From: Planctomycetaceae bacterium | GTDB taxonomy: Bacteria; Planctomycetota; Planctomycetia; Planctomycetales; Planctomycetaceae | Length of the DNA stretch: 5,107 nt | NCBI GenBank assembly: GCA_027080405.1 | Contig: JALWSL010000379.1 | Location: 613 to 5,719 of the forward strand | Reading direction: 5' to 3' | Part shown: piece after piece, positions 1 to 5,107 of the stretch | How the letters are laid out: the number at the start of each line of letters is the position of its first letter | Position numbering within the stretch: the first letter of the stretch is position 1 | Position numbers and translations under genes: made by a program | Notes under the pieces: generated by a model | The model's database searches: none | The model's input: the letters and a program-made list of their open reading frames with translations, nothing else | Told to the model about the DNA's origin: nothing

Positions 1-769
1 GAATATCCTGTGCGTTACTTTTACGTTCCTTGTCGATTGAAACGACCTCGAAATTGTTGAATCCTTTCATTCTGTTCCGACGAATCGCGACTCGTGGAAA
101 AAAGGCAGCCATCTGGTGGAACTGCTCGCGAGTCCATGTGTCGGTCGGATGATCGTGACAGTTGGCACACTGGATCTGTATCCCCAGAAAAATGCGTGTC
201 ACCTCTGCGGTGATCTCCTTGGGCTCACCCTGGTGTGCGAAAATCAGAGCCGTGGCACCATTTCCGTTGACATCACCGATGGCCGTAATCAACTCGGTTG
301 CGACTTCATCCCACGGCTTGTTCGCTTTAATGTTTTCCTTCATCCAGTTAATGAAATCTCGCGATTGCAAGCGGCCTGCCCGGGAATCGGTCGCGCGGGA
401 ATACAAAACGTCGTTCCAATAGGTCGCCCAGTTGTAGGCAAAGTCATCCGAATCGATCAGCTTCTGAATCTGCTTGTCGCGTTTCAGCGGGTCTGGATCA
501 AGGCTGTACAGTGTCATTTCACTGACGGAAGGGATGCGTCCCACCAAATCAAGACTCAAACGACGCAGGAAATCTTCCTCACTGGCCGCTTTGGCGATCG
601 GCTGCCCCTTTTCCTTGATGTTTTGTTCGATCAATTGATCAACCTGCTGCGCAACCGCAACATGGTTGCGGTAACTCATGTTCGAACCCGCTATCGCAGG
701 GGATGATGCCACAATTACCAAAAAACCAAGCAGACCGAACCACTTCCATTGTCTGATGCAGTGACACAT
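1..769 (-). CDS. Exported DUF1549 (PSCyt2) cytochrome-like protein, 3'-truncated by window edge
   Basis: The minus-strand frame is open from an ATG at 769-767 to the left edge: 256 complete codons and no stop, so the C terminus is missing. A GAGGA Shine-Dalgarno (780-776) sits 6 nt before the ATG and supports this start; a later Met at residue 31 would lose the signal peptide. Residues 1-27 look like a Sec signal peptide: basic Arg6/Lys9, hydrophobic residues 11-21, and an A-I-A cleavage site at 25-27. The mature part matches the DUF1549 pattern: a helix at 63-81 containing FLRRLSLDLVGRIPS, W114/W118 in the 'WATYWND' segment, then a CxxCH motif at C201-H205 followed by D206-H207-P208 and W212. 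CxxCH could bind haem covalently, but the family's biochemical role is not established. Full-length members are usually several hundred residues longer, often with a C-terminal DUF1553 domain, which would lie off the edge. It is divergent from the metal-efflux genes, so a shared function is not implied. Family call is firm; function unknown. Confidence 0.88.
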   Translation of the reverse strand, partial: MCHCIRQWKWFGLLGFLVIVASSPAIAGSNMSYRNHVAVAQQVDQLIEQNIKEKGQPIAKAASEEDFLRRLSLDLVGRIPSVSEMTLYSLDPDPLKRDKQIQKLIDSDDFAYNWATYWNDVLYSRATDSRAGRLQSRDFINWMKENIKANKPWDEVATELITAIGDVNGNGATALIFAHQGEPKEITAEVTRIFLGIQIQCANCHDHPTDTWTREQFHQMAAFFPRVAIRRNRMKGFNNFEVVSIDKERKSNAQDI

Positions 770-910
770 ATCTTGTCCTCAATATATCCTGAATTACCGG
801 CATAACGGCGTGAAACACGATATAGGGCCTCATGTCAACCAAACAGACGCATCAAGCCCCACGCCCGTGACTATAAACACCGCCAACACAGAAAAAGTTT
901 CGTTTTGCCT

Positions 911-926
911 CCTGTTTTTTAACAGG
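911..926. repeat. Small perfect hairpin CCTGTT-TTTT-AACAGG
   Basis: A 6-bp perfect inverted repeat with a 4-nt T loop is visible directly. Neither strand has a following T-run of the kind needed for an intrinsic terminator: the plus strand continues TAGTAAATTTTTG, with T's only 7 nt later and interrupted. It could be a weak plus-strand structure, an operator half-site pair, or chance. Confidence 0.35.
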
Positions 927-1023
927 TAGTAAATTTTTGAAGAGACTGGTAGAGAAAAGAAGCTCAAACGGAGCAAGGCAATCCGTTCCCGGTGCCGAGG
1001 TGCCGATATTCTGAATAACCATC

Positions 1024-1052
1024 TTGACACAGCCAGAAAGAAAGAGAAGAAT
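1024..1052 (+). promoter_or_regulatory. Candidate sigma70-type promoter upstream of the Cys-rich gene
   Basis: A perfect TTGACA (1024-1029) is followed after 17 nt by AAGAAT (1047-1052), which matches 4 of 6 positions of TATAAT. It points towards the Cys-rich gene and would give a 5' leader of roughly 155 nt. The spacing is ideal but the -10 is weak, and planctomycete promoter consensus is poorly defined, so this is a suggestion only. Confidence 0.28.
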
Positions 1053-1215
1053 GCCGCTAAAGGAGTTGCCTTCGGATGGTCGATGTCCATTTATGGAGTT
1101 CCTTGTAGAGTTTCAAGTGGGCAGCGCAAGCATGGTTCAATAGCGTTTACTCCAGGCGTATCCCGGCGTTGCTGCCACATAGAGGCTGGCGTGCATACAA
1201 GTTCAGCATTTATTT

Positions 1216-1629
1216 ATGAAACGGTCTGTTCCACATTATCTGTTCATTTTCTCGCTTATCGCAGCCTTGCTGTTTGATATGAGTGGGAGTTTTGCGAACA
1301 GTTGTCCTGTGGGAACACCTGCCGTCTGTTGTGGTTGCTGCTGTTGCGATCATTCTGGTGCCATATCAGAAAGTTGCTGCTGTTGTGGAGACGAAGCCAG
1401 TCCGGTAGCGGTTTGCACGTGTGGTTGTTCAACCCCGCAAACACCGGCTGTGCCATCAAGTTCTCCGACCGATGAGAACCGTCTTGATCACCAGCGTTCG
1501 GTTGTTCTGAAAATGGAACTACCCGCTGATAATGACGAGTTTCAAGCTGGTCATGCTGAACATTCGCCGCTTTCCGCTTTGCGATGTGCCTCTCGCCGTC
1601 GCGCGATCCTGTGCTGTTGGATCACTTAG
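1216..1629 (+). CDS. Exported cysteine-rich protein, putative periplasmic metal binder
   Basis: This encodes 137 residues that I cannot assign to a named family. Residues 1-27 form a good signal peptide: Lys2-Arg3, hydrophobic stretch 8-20, and cleavage after S-F-A at 25-27. The export signal is the main reason for choosing this ATG, because no clear Shine-Dalgarno precedes it. The mature protein has 17 cysteines. Fourteen lie between residues 30 and 71, in the runs CCGCCCC (38-44), CCCC (54-57) and CTCGC (67-71). A Pro/Ser-rich stretch (73-84) leads to a more ordinary acidic region, and the tail has C124 and a C133-C134 pair near the end. This density resembles thiolate metal-binding proteins, although oxidised disulfides in the periplasm are an alternative. 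It lies 428 bp upstream of a heavy-metal adaptor/pump operon in the same orientation, so a role in metal buffering or delivery is inferred from context. The signal peptide and Cys pattern make a real gene likely. Confidence 0.7.
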   Translation: MKRSVPHYLFIFSLIAALLFDMSGSFANSCPVGTPAVCCGCCCCDHSGAISESCCCCGDEASPVAVCTCGCSTPQTPAVPSSSPTDENRLDHQRSVVLKMELPADNDEFQAGHAEHSPLSALRCASRRRAILCCWIT

Positions 1630-1727
1630 CTTGATCGGTGCGCTCACATTGGCGTATTGAGTGAACCTGCTTTGTTATTGCAAGAAAGCTGTCACCTTTT
1701 CGTGGTGTTGTGCGCGCTCTGTCCGTT

Positions 1728-1772
1728 ATTCGATACCGCTCGGGAGTATCGAATGCCCTGCCGCGTTTTTTT
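1728..1772 (+). terminator. 9-bp perfect inverted repeat followed by T7 run, possible terminator
   Basis: ATTCGATAC (1728-1736) and GTATCGAAT (1746-1754) are exact reverse complements around a 9-nt loop. A run of seven T's follows at 1766-1772, in plus orientation only. This could end transcription of the Cys-rich gene about 100 bp downstream of its stop codon. Against this, the T-run is 11 nt from the stem base rather than adjacent, and the stem is AT-rich at its base. A protein-binding dyad is the alternative. Confidence 0.35.
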
Positions 1773-1971
1773 CCTCGGTCGTGAACGGGTTGAACAGACC
1801 TGGTTGCATCAGAGGCGATCTCGTGCGGATTGAGTAAAAGCTCGAAACGCAGGCGAGGGAAGATTATCGCCAGGTGCGCCACGACGTACCCGGTAGCGGG
1901 CGGGGCTCCAGAAACGAAATTGTATCAACTTTACCCTTATTGCCCGGCACAGCTAGTTCATCGAGTTCATT

Positions 1972-2001
1972 CTGACAGCCATTGTCGAACTGAAATATTC
2001 T
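1972..2001 (+). promoter_or_regulatory. Candidate promoter of the efflux operon
   Basis: CTGACA (1972-1977, 5 of 6 to TTGACA) and TATTCT (1996-2001, 4 of 6 to TATAAT) are separated by 18 nt and would start transcription near 2008, about 50 nt before the adaptor ATG. The sequence CTGAAA occurs twice, at 1990-1995 and 2000-2005, exactly 10 bp apart (one helical turn), overlapping the putative -10. This arrangement would suit regulator binding, but no regulator gene is in the window. Confidence 0.35.
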
Positions 2002-2005
2002 GAAA

Positions 2006-2024
2006 TTTGCGAGCCGTTCGCAAA
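2006..2024. promoter_or_regulatory. Operator-like dyad TTTGCGA-N5-TCGCAAA
   Basis: Two perfect 7-bp inverted arms surround 5 nt, located at the expected transcription start of the adaptor/pump operon and ending 33 nt before the ATG. A repressor bound here would block initiation; alternatively it forms a short 5'-leader hairpin. A second, weaker dyad, TTAC-N5-GTAA (2028-2040), follows directly. Neither matches a metal-regulator operator I can name with confidence. Confidence 0.35.
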
Positions 2025-2057
2025 AAATTACCATTAGTAACATAAGGTGTTATTGCA

Positions 2058-4265
2058 ATGGATGGTCAACAAAATAATGTAAAAGAGATCGCTGAAGAAG
2101 CGATTGATTTGCCTGAAGCCGTAGATGCCGTTCAGGAAATGAGTCCTGAAAAACCAGAAGCGCCTGATGTGAAAACAGACCCTGTTTCAAAGTACAAAAA
2201 CGATTTTGAAACAGGAAAGCAGAAGCCTTTATATGTGAGTCTGGTGATTCAACCCTTGCTCTATCTGGCATGTACGGCGATGCTGATTGTGGGATTGGGG
2301 CTGTTGCAACAGTTCGGGTTCATTTCCTCAGGAGGAAGCGCTGGGGGTTCCCATGCTTCCGGAGGCGGCGGGAACACGCGGTATATTTGCCCGATGATGT
2401 GTACGCCCCCCCAGTCCGAACCGGGGCGATGTCCTGTCTGTGCGATGGAGCTGGTTCCGGCGACCGAAAGCGGAAATGCGGATACCCAATCGGTGCAGAT
2501 CGACCCAGCCGCCCGGCGGGTTATCAACATTCAAACCGCTCCAGTTCGCTCGATGGCGATGTCTCGTGAAATCCAGGCAATAGGGCGGCTCGATTACGAT
2601 GAGGGGGCGTTGAAAACGATCTCGGCTTATGTCGATGGGCGTATCGAAAAACTGTACGCCGATTACACAGGCGTGGTCGTGAAAAAGGATGATCATTTAG
2701 CACTGATCTATTCGCCCAAGTTGTATTCCTCGCAGGTTGAATTGCTGCTTGCGATGGGAGCACACAACAAGAGCAAGGGGTCTACACTGCTTCGAGTGAC
2801 GAGGTCCAATCAGGATTTGTTGGAGAGTGCCCGTGAGCGCTTGGTTGAACTGGGCATGACGCGATCACAAATTGAGGAATTGGAAAAAACAAAACAGGCC
2901 AATAGCCGAATGCACTTGTGTGCCCCGATCAGTGGAACCGTCATCGAAAAATACGCCGTGGAAGGGGAGTATGTTAAAGAAGGACAACCAATCTACAAAC
3001 TGGCAGATCTTTCTACGGTTTGGGTGATGCTTGAACTGTTTCCCGCTGATGCCGCCGCGGTGCAATATGGGCAGCGGGTGGAAACGACGATTCAATCCTA
3101 TCCGGGGCAACAGTTCGCAGGACGTGTTGCGTTTATCGATCCTGAAGTAGACCCGAAAACCCGCACTGTTGGCGTGCGAGTGGTGATTCCGAATGAAAAG
3201 GGATTGTTGAAGATCGGCGATTACGCCAAGGCGAAAATCACGGTTCCGATTACCGGAAACGGGAAGGGGCCGCTCAAGATTTACGATGCGGAATTGGCGA
3301 ATAAATGGATCAGCCCCCGCCATCCGCATATTATCGCAGATGCCCCCGGCAAATGCCCGTTGTGTGGTATCGATTTGGTTCCCGCCTCGAATTATGGCTT
3401 TACCGCTTCACCTCAAACAAGTGACAAAACCCTGGTTGTGCCACGTGATGCCGTGCTGATGGCAGGCAGCAACAGCGTGATTTACGTTGAAACAGAACCG
3501 GGGCGTTTTGAGATTCGCCCTGTTGTTCTCGGGCCAGCCTGTGGAAACGATATCGTTATTATGAGCGGTTTGAAAGAGGGCGAAAAGGTCGCCATTCGCG
3601 GGAATTTCCTGATCGATTCACAAATGCAACTGGCAGGTAATCCGTCGTTGATCGACCCTTCCCGTGCGATCCCATTGGAGCAGAAAAACGAGTTCTCGGA
3701 AAAAGAACTGGAAGCAATCGCTTCGCTTCCGGAAGCGGAACAGGAGTTGGTCAAAGCCCAGAAAATTTGCCCGGTGACAAAAATGATGCTCGGTTCGATG
3801 GGAACACCCAAGAAAATCGATGTCAACGGAAAACCGGTTTATATTTGCTGCATGGGATGTAAAAAACGGTTGCTCGATGATCCTGACAAATACCTGGCGG
3901 TATTGGAGAACCATTCAAACAGGCAATCGGAAAAGAAAAGTCTGGATGTTCCGCAATTGCAGGTTCCGTCGTTCGACGCTCCGCTGATGAAAGTGCCGGT
4001 GCCTCAGCCTGGTCCGGCTTCACAGGAAGAACAGACGAAGATCGCCCGGGCTCTCGAAAAACTTTCTGCGAATGATCGCAAGCTGGCGAAAAAACAGCGC
4101 ATCTGCCCGGTTGCAGAAATGCCACTCGGTTCGATGGGAACGCCGATTGCGGTCAATGTCAAAGGACGGAAAGTCTTTATCTGCTGTGAAGGTTGTCGGG
4201 AAGATTTACTTGCCAATCCGGTTAAATATCTGGCAATATTGCCTCAACAGGGGAGCGTGAAATGA
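2058..4265 (+). CDS. cusB: CusB/CzcB-type RND heavy-metal efflux adaptor with four extra metal-site modules
   Basis: This periplasmic adaptor (membrane fusion protein) would link an inner-membrane RND pump to an outer-membrane channel for metal export. An AAGGTG Shine-Dalgarno (2044-2049) is 8 nt before the ATG. At 735 residues it is far longer than the roughly 400 of E. coli CusB. Domains in order: an acidic, probably cytoplasmic N terminus (1-56); one membrane anchor (about 58-82); a Gly/Ser linker (91-106); an intact HMBD (109-135; C111, C115, C125, C128, ending MELVPA); the HlyD-type core, with its first lipoyl half near 186-220, a helical hairpin (about 223-282), and a second half from C288-A289-P290; and a beta-barrel to about 398. 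A second, degenerate HMBD (417-443) keeps C433 and C436 but has Ser419 for the first Cys. A membrane-proximal domain (about 458-535) follows. Two TRASH/YHS-like repeats close the protein (551-616 and 663-728). The pump gene overlaps its stop. Symbol reflects family; Cu/Ag substrate is inferred, not shown. Confidence 0.93.
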   Translation: MDGQQNNVKEIAEEAIDLPEAVDAVQEMSPEKPEAPDVKTDPVSKYKNDFETGKQKPLYVSLVIQPLLYLACTAMLIVGLGLLQQFGFISSGGSAGGSHASGGGGNTRYICPMMCTPPQSEPGRCPVCAMELVPATESGNADTQSVQIDPAARRVINIQTAPVRSMAMSREIQAIGRLDYDEGALKTISAYVDGRIEKLYADYTGVVVKKDDHLALIYSPKLYSSQVELLLAMGAHNKSKGSTLLRVTRSNQDLLESARERLVELGMTRSQIEELEKTKQANSRMHLCAPISGTVIEKYAVEGEYVKEGQPIYKLADLSTVWVMLELFPADAAAVQYGQRVETTIQSYPGQQFAGRVAFIDPEVDPKTRTVGVRVVIPNEKGLLKIGDYAKAKITVPITGNGKGPLKIYDAELANKWISPRHPHIIADAPGKCPLCGIDLVPASNYGFTASPQTSDKTLVVPRDAVLMAGSNSVIYVETEPGRFEIRPVVLGPACGNDIVIMSGLKEGEKVAIRGNFLIDSQMQLAGNPSLIDPSRAIPLEQKNEFSEKELEAIASLPEAEQELVKAQKICPVTKMMLGSMGTPKKIDVNGKPVYICCMGCKKRLLDDPDKYLAVLENHSNRQSEKKSLDVPQLQVPSFDAPLMKVPVPQPGPASQEEQTKIARALEKLSANDRKLAKKQRICPVAEMPLGSMGTPIAVNVKGRKVFICCEGCREDLLANPVKYLAILPQQGSVK
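2382..2462 (+). other. Domain: N-terminal heavy-metal binding domain (HMBD) of the adaptor
   Basis: Residues 109-135 of the adaptor read Y-I-C-P-M-M-C, then P-G-R-C-P-V-C, then M-E-L-V-P-A. All four cysteines of this module are present (C111, C115, C125, C128), with M113, M114 and M130 as further soft ligands. It sits in the periplasm directly after the membrane anchor and the Gly/Ser linker, well placed to collect metal ions. Confidence 0.85.
3306..3386 (+). other. Domain: second, degenerate HMBD within the adaptor
   Basis: Residues 417-443 follow the same layout (W-I-S-P-R-H-P, then P-G-K-C-P-L-C-G, then D-L-V-P-A), but the first ligand Cys is Ser419. Only C433 and C436 remain, with H422 and H424 as possible replacement ligands. 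It is inserted between the beta-barrel and the membrane-proximal part of the adaptor. Confidence 0.8.
3708..3905 (+). repeat. Domain repeat 1: TRASH/YHS-like cysteine module at adaptor C terminus
   Basis: Adaptor residues 551-616 contain C571-P-V, the block LGSMGTP (578-584), then C597-C598-x2-C601 and a K-Y-L-A end. The spacing C571-x25-C597-x3-C601 resembles the TRASH metal-binding pattern. About half of the positions are identical to repeat 2, with a constant offset of 112 residues and no indels, so the pair arose by internal duplication. Confidence 0.8.
4044..4241 (+). repeat. Domain repeat 2: TRASH/YHS-like cysteine module at adaptor C terminus
   Basis: Adaptor residues 663-728 have the matching C683-P-V, LGSMGTP (690-696), C709-C710-x2-C713 and K-Y-L-A. 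At DNA level 17 nt around the LGSMG codons are identical in both copies (3789-3805 and 4125-4141). A Pro-rich, Cys-free linker (about 628-655) separates the copies, suggesting two independently mobile modules. Confidence 0.8.
4249..4255 (+). promoter_or_regulatory. Shine-Dalgarno for the pump gene, inside the adaptor's last codons
   Basis: AGGGGAG lies 6 nt before the pump ATG at 4262, within the adaptor's coding end. Together with the ATGA stop/start overlap (4262-4265), it fixes the pump start and indicates translational coupling of adaptor and pump. Confidence 0.75.
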
Positions 4266-5107
4266 TCAGGAAGATCCTCGATTTTTGTATTCAGGAACGG
4301 TTACTCGTTCTGATATTTTCAGCCGGCCTGATTGCGTACGGTTGGTACTCGACCAAAAAAGTACCTCTCGATGCGATTCCGAATGTCGGCGAAAACCAGG
4401 TGATTGTTCTGACCGAATGGCTAGGGCGATCCCCCAAGGATATTGAAGACCAGATCACCTATCCGCTTTCGATTTCCTTGCAAGCGGTGCCCGGTTCGAA
4501 AAGTGTGCGGGGCAAAAGCATGTTCGGCTTCAGTTTCGTGCAGGTGACATTCGATGACGATGTCGATTTTTACTGGGCGCGTTCGCGTGTAGCAGAACAG
4601 CTGACAACCGTGACGGATTTGCCTGAAGATGTGACGCCGGTTTTGGCACCGGATGCGACCGCGCTCGGGCAGATTTACTATTACGTGCTTGAACCGCCTG
4701 CCGGGATGGATTTGGCGGAACTTCGTTCGAAACAGGATTTCTTTGTGAAATACGCTTTGCAATCGGTTGATGGCGTCGCGGAAGTCGCCTCGATCGGTGG
4801 TTACGTGAAGCAGTACCAGATTGAGGTCGATCCCGATCAGCTTCGGTATCACAAAATTCCACTCAACAAGGTGATCCAGGCCGTGCGGGAATCGAATATC
4901 GATGTCGGGGCGAAAACCGTTGAAATGAACGGCATGGAGTTTATCGTCCGTGGTCGCGGATTTATCGGGGCAGATAAAACAGAATCGGAAACATTGAAGC
5001 AGATTGAGGCAACCGTCATTGTGACGCGTGACGGCATTCCGGTGCGCGTTCGAGATGTGGCGAGTGTGCAGGCTGGCCCCAGTTTTCGGCGTGGTGCACT
5101 CGATTTG
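4262..5107 (+). CDS. cusA: CusA/CzcA-type RND heavy-metal efflux pump, N-terminal part (3'-truncated by window edge)
   Basis: The frame is open for 282 codons to the right edge; E. coli CusA has 1047 residues, so about a quarter is visible. The protein is the proton-driven inner-membrane pump of the tripartite exporter. The start MIRKILDFCIQERLLVL is typical of the family. TM helix 1 spans about residues 14-30 and is followed by P-L-D-A-I-P-N (35-41), the family's entry to the periplasmic porter domain. Further hallmarks are D-Q-I-T-Y-P-L (63-69), V-P-G-S-K-S-V-R-G (76-84), Y-W-A-R-S-R-V (104-110), L-A-P-D-A-T-A-L-G-Q-I-Y (128-139) and a V-A-E-V-A-S-I-G-G-Y segment. No frameshift is seen. The start overlaps the adaptor stop by 4 bp. 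The methionines that set Cu/Ag specificity in E. coli CusA (573, 623, 672), and the TM4 acidic residues of proton transfer, lie beyond the window, so Cu/Ag versus Zn/Co/Cd cannot be decided here. Confidence 0.95.
   Translation, partial: MIRKILDFCIQERLLVLIFSAGLIAYGWYSTKKVPLDAIPNVGENQVIVLTEWLGRSPKDIEDQITYPLSISLQAVPGSKSVRGKSMFGFSFVQVTFDDDVDFYWARSRVAEQLTTVTDLPEDVTPVLAPDATALGQIYYYVLEPPAGMDLAELRSKQDFFVKYALQSVDGVAEVASIGGYVKQYQIEVDPDQLRYHKIPLNKVIQAVRESNIDVGAKTVEMNGMEFIVRGRGFIGADKTESETLKQIEATVIVTRDGIPVRVRDVASVQAGPSFRRGALDL

Larger units (their letters stand above)
770..1215. other. Divergent intergenic spacer (446 bp)
   Basis: No convincing gene is seen between the minus-strand DUF1549 gene and the plus-strand Cys-rich gene. 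Frames that stay open here give compositionally odd peptides with no recognisable motif or ribosome binding site. The spacer must hold the 5' regulatory regions of both flanking genes. It contains the hairpin at 911-926 and a promoter-like plus-strand element at 1024-1052, listed separately. On the minus strand a TTGACA (838-833) lies about 64 bp upstream of the DUF1549 start, but no good -10 box follows at the right distance. I see no tRNA, mobile element or repeat array. Confidence 0.6.
1630..2057. other. Intergenic region between Cys-rich gene and efflux operon (428 bp)
   Basis: I see no supported gene here. The frame of the Cys-rich gene stays open after its TAG to a TGA near 1836, but without an early start codon or ribosome binding site. 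The stretch holds an inverted repeat followed by a T-run (1728-1772), a promoter-like element (1972-2001) and two dyads before the adaptor start. The gap is long for genes in one transcript, so the Cys-rich gene and the efflux pair are probably transcribed separately or by partial read-through. Confidence 0.6.

Noticed and set aside
116..706. A 196-codon plus-strand open frame antisense to the DUF1549 gene
   Set aside because: The minus-strand frame has a signal peptide, a ribosome binding site and the DUF1549 motifs. The plus-strand peptide matches nothing recognisable and is explained as a shadow.
810..838. Minus-strand TTGACA (838-833) as promoter of the DUF1549 gene
   Set aside because: The hexamer at 17-nt spacing (TTTCAC) is a poor -10 match, and the TATATC nearby is only 8 nt away.
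830..1090. An 86-codon minus-strand frame in the divergent spacer
   Set aside because: It has no ribosome binding site or recognisable motif and an unbalanced hydrophobic/basic composition, and it crosses the hairpin at 911-926. Not supported as a gene, though homologues would change this.
1076..1108. A 10-codon frame (MVDVHLWSSL) preceded by AGGAG at 1061-1065, considered as a leader peptide
   Set aside because: The spacing of 10 nt is long, the peptide has no Cys or His cluster suggesting metal control, and no attenuator pairing was seen next to it. Chance is likely.
1083..1277. A 64-codon plus-strand frame overlapping the start of the Cys-rich gene
   Set aside because: It overlaps the signal-peptide region of a much better candidate in another frame and shows no domain or ribosome binding site.
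1630..1838. Open frame continuing after the TAG of the Cys-rich gene, considered as read-through or a broken longer gene
   Set aside because: The extension has no recognisable domain and no early start codon, and the stop is followed by structured non-coding DNA. Nothing indicates recoding.
1622..1882. An 86-codon minus-strand frame in the intergenic region
   Set aside because: It has no motif and reads across the perfect inverted repeat at 1728-1754 in the opposite direction to the flanking genes. No support.
4421..4852. Long minus-strand frames inside the pump gene
   Set aside because: They are antisense to strongly conserved RND motifs on the plus strand, so they are shadows.

Overview
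The window most likely comes from a member of the Planctomycetota, at moderate GC. The main clue is a secreted protein with the PSCyt2/DUF1549 signature (a CxxCH motif followed by DHP), a family greatly expanded in that phylum. Two further clues fit: the heavy-metal-binding module with a CPMMC core, a form I associate with planctomycete efflux adaptors, and the lack of a clear Shine-Dalgarno on one gene. The phylum is an inference; there is no rRNA or other marker gene here.

Layout. Positions 1-769 (minus strand) hold the N-terminal 256 residues of an exported DUF1549 protein whose 3' end runs off the left edge. Positions 770-1215 are a non-coding divergent spacer with a small perfect hairpin and a weak plus-strand promoter candidate. 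Positions 1216-1629 (plus) encode a 137-residue exported protein with 17 cysteines, 14 of them packed into about 40 residues. Positions 1630-2057 are non-coding but structured: a 9-bp perfect inverted repeat, then a promoter-like element with a direct repeat and a 7-bp dyad just before the next gene. Positions 2058-4265 (plus) encode a 735-residue CusB/CzcB-type periplasmic adaptor with unusually many extra metal-site modules. From 4262 to the right edge (plus) lies the first 282 codons of a CusA/CzcA-type RND heavy-metal efflux pump, overlapping the adaptor by 4 bp.

How the genes fit together. Adaptor and pump are translationally coupled and should form the inner-membrane and periplasmic parts of a tripartite metal exporter. 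No outer-membrane factor (CusC/TolC-like) is present in the window; if linked, it must lie beyond the right edge. The adaptor carries one intact and one degenerate HMBD (heavy-metal binding domain) flanking its HlyD-type core, plus two tandem TRASH/YHS-like cysteine modules at the C terminus. With the secreted Cys-rich protein just upstream, this suggests periplasmic metal capture and hand-off to the pump. Copper or silver is the favoured substrate, but the substrate-determining part of the pump is outside the window. The most distinctive features are the four-module adaptor and the adjacent Cys-rich protein.
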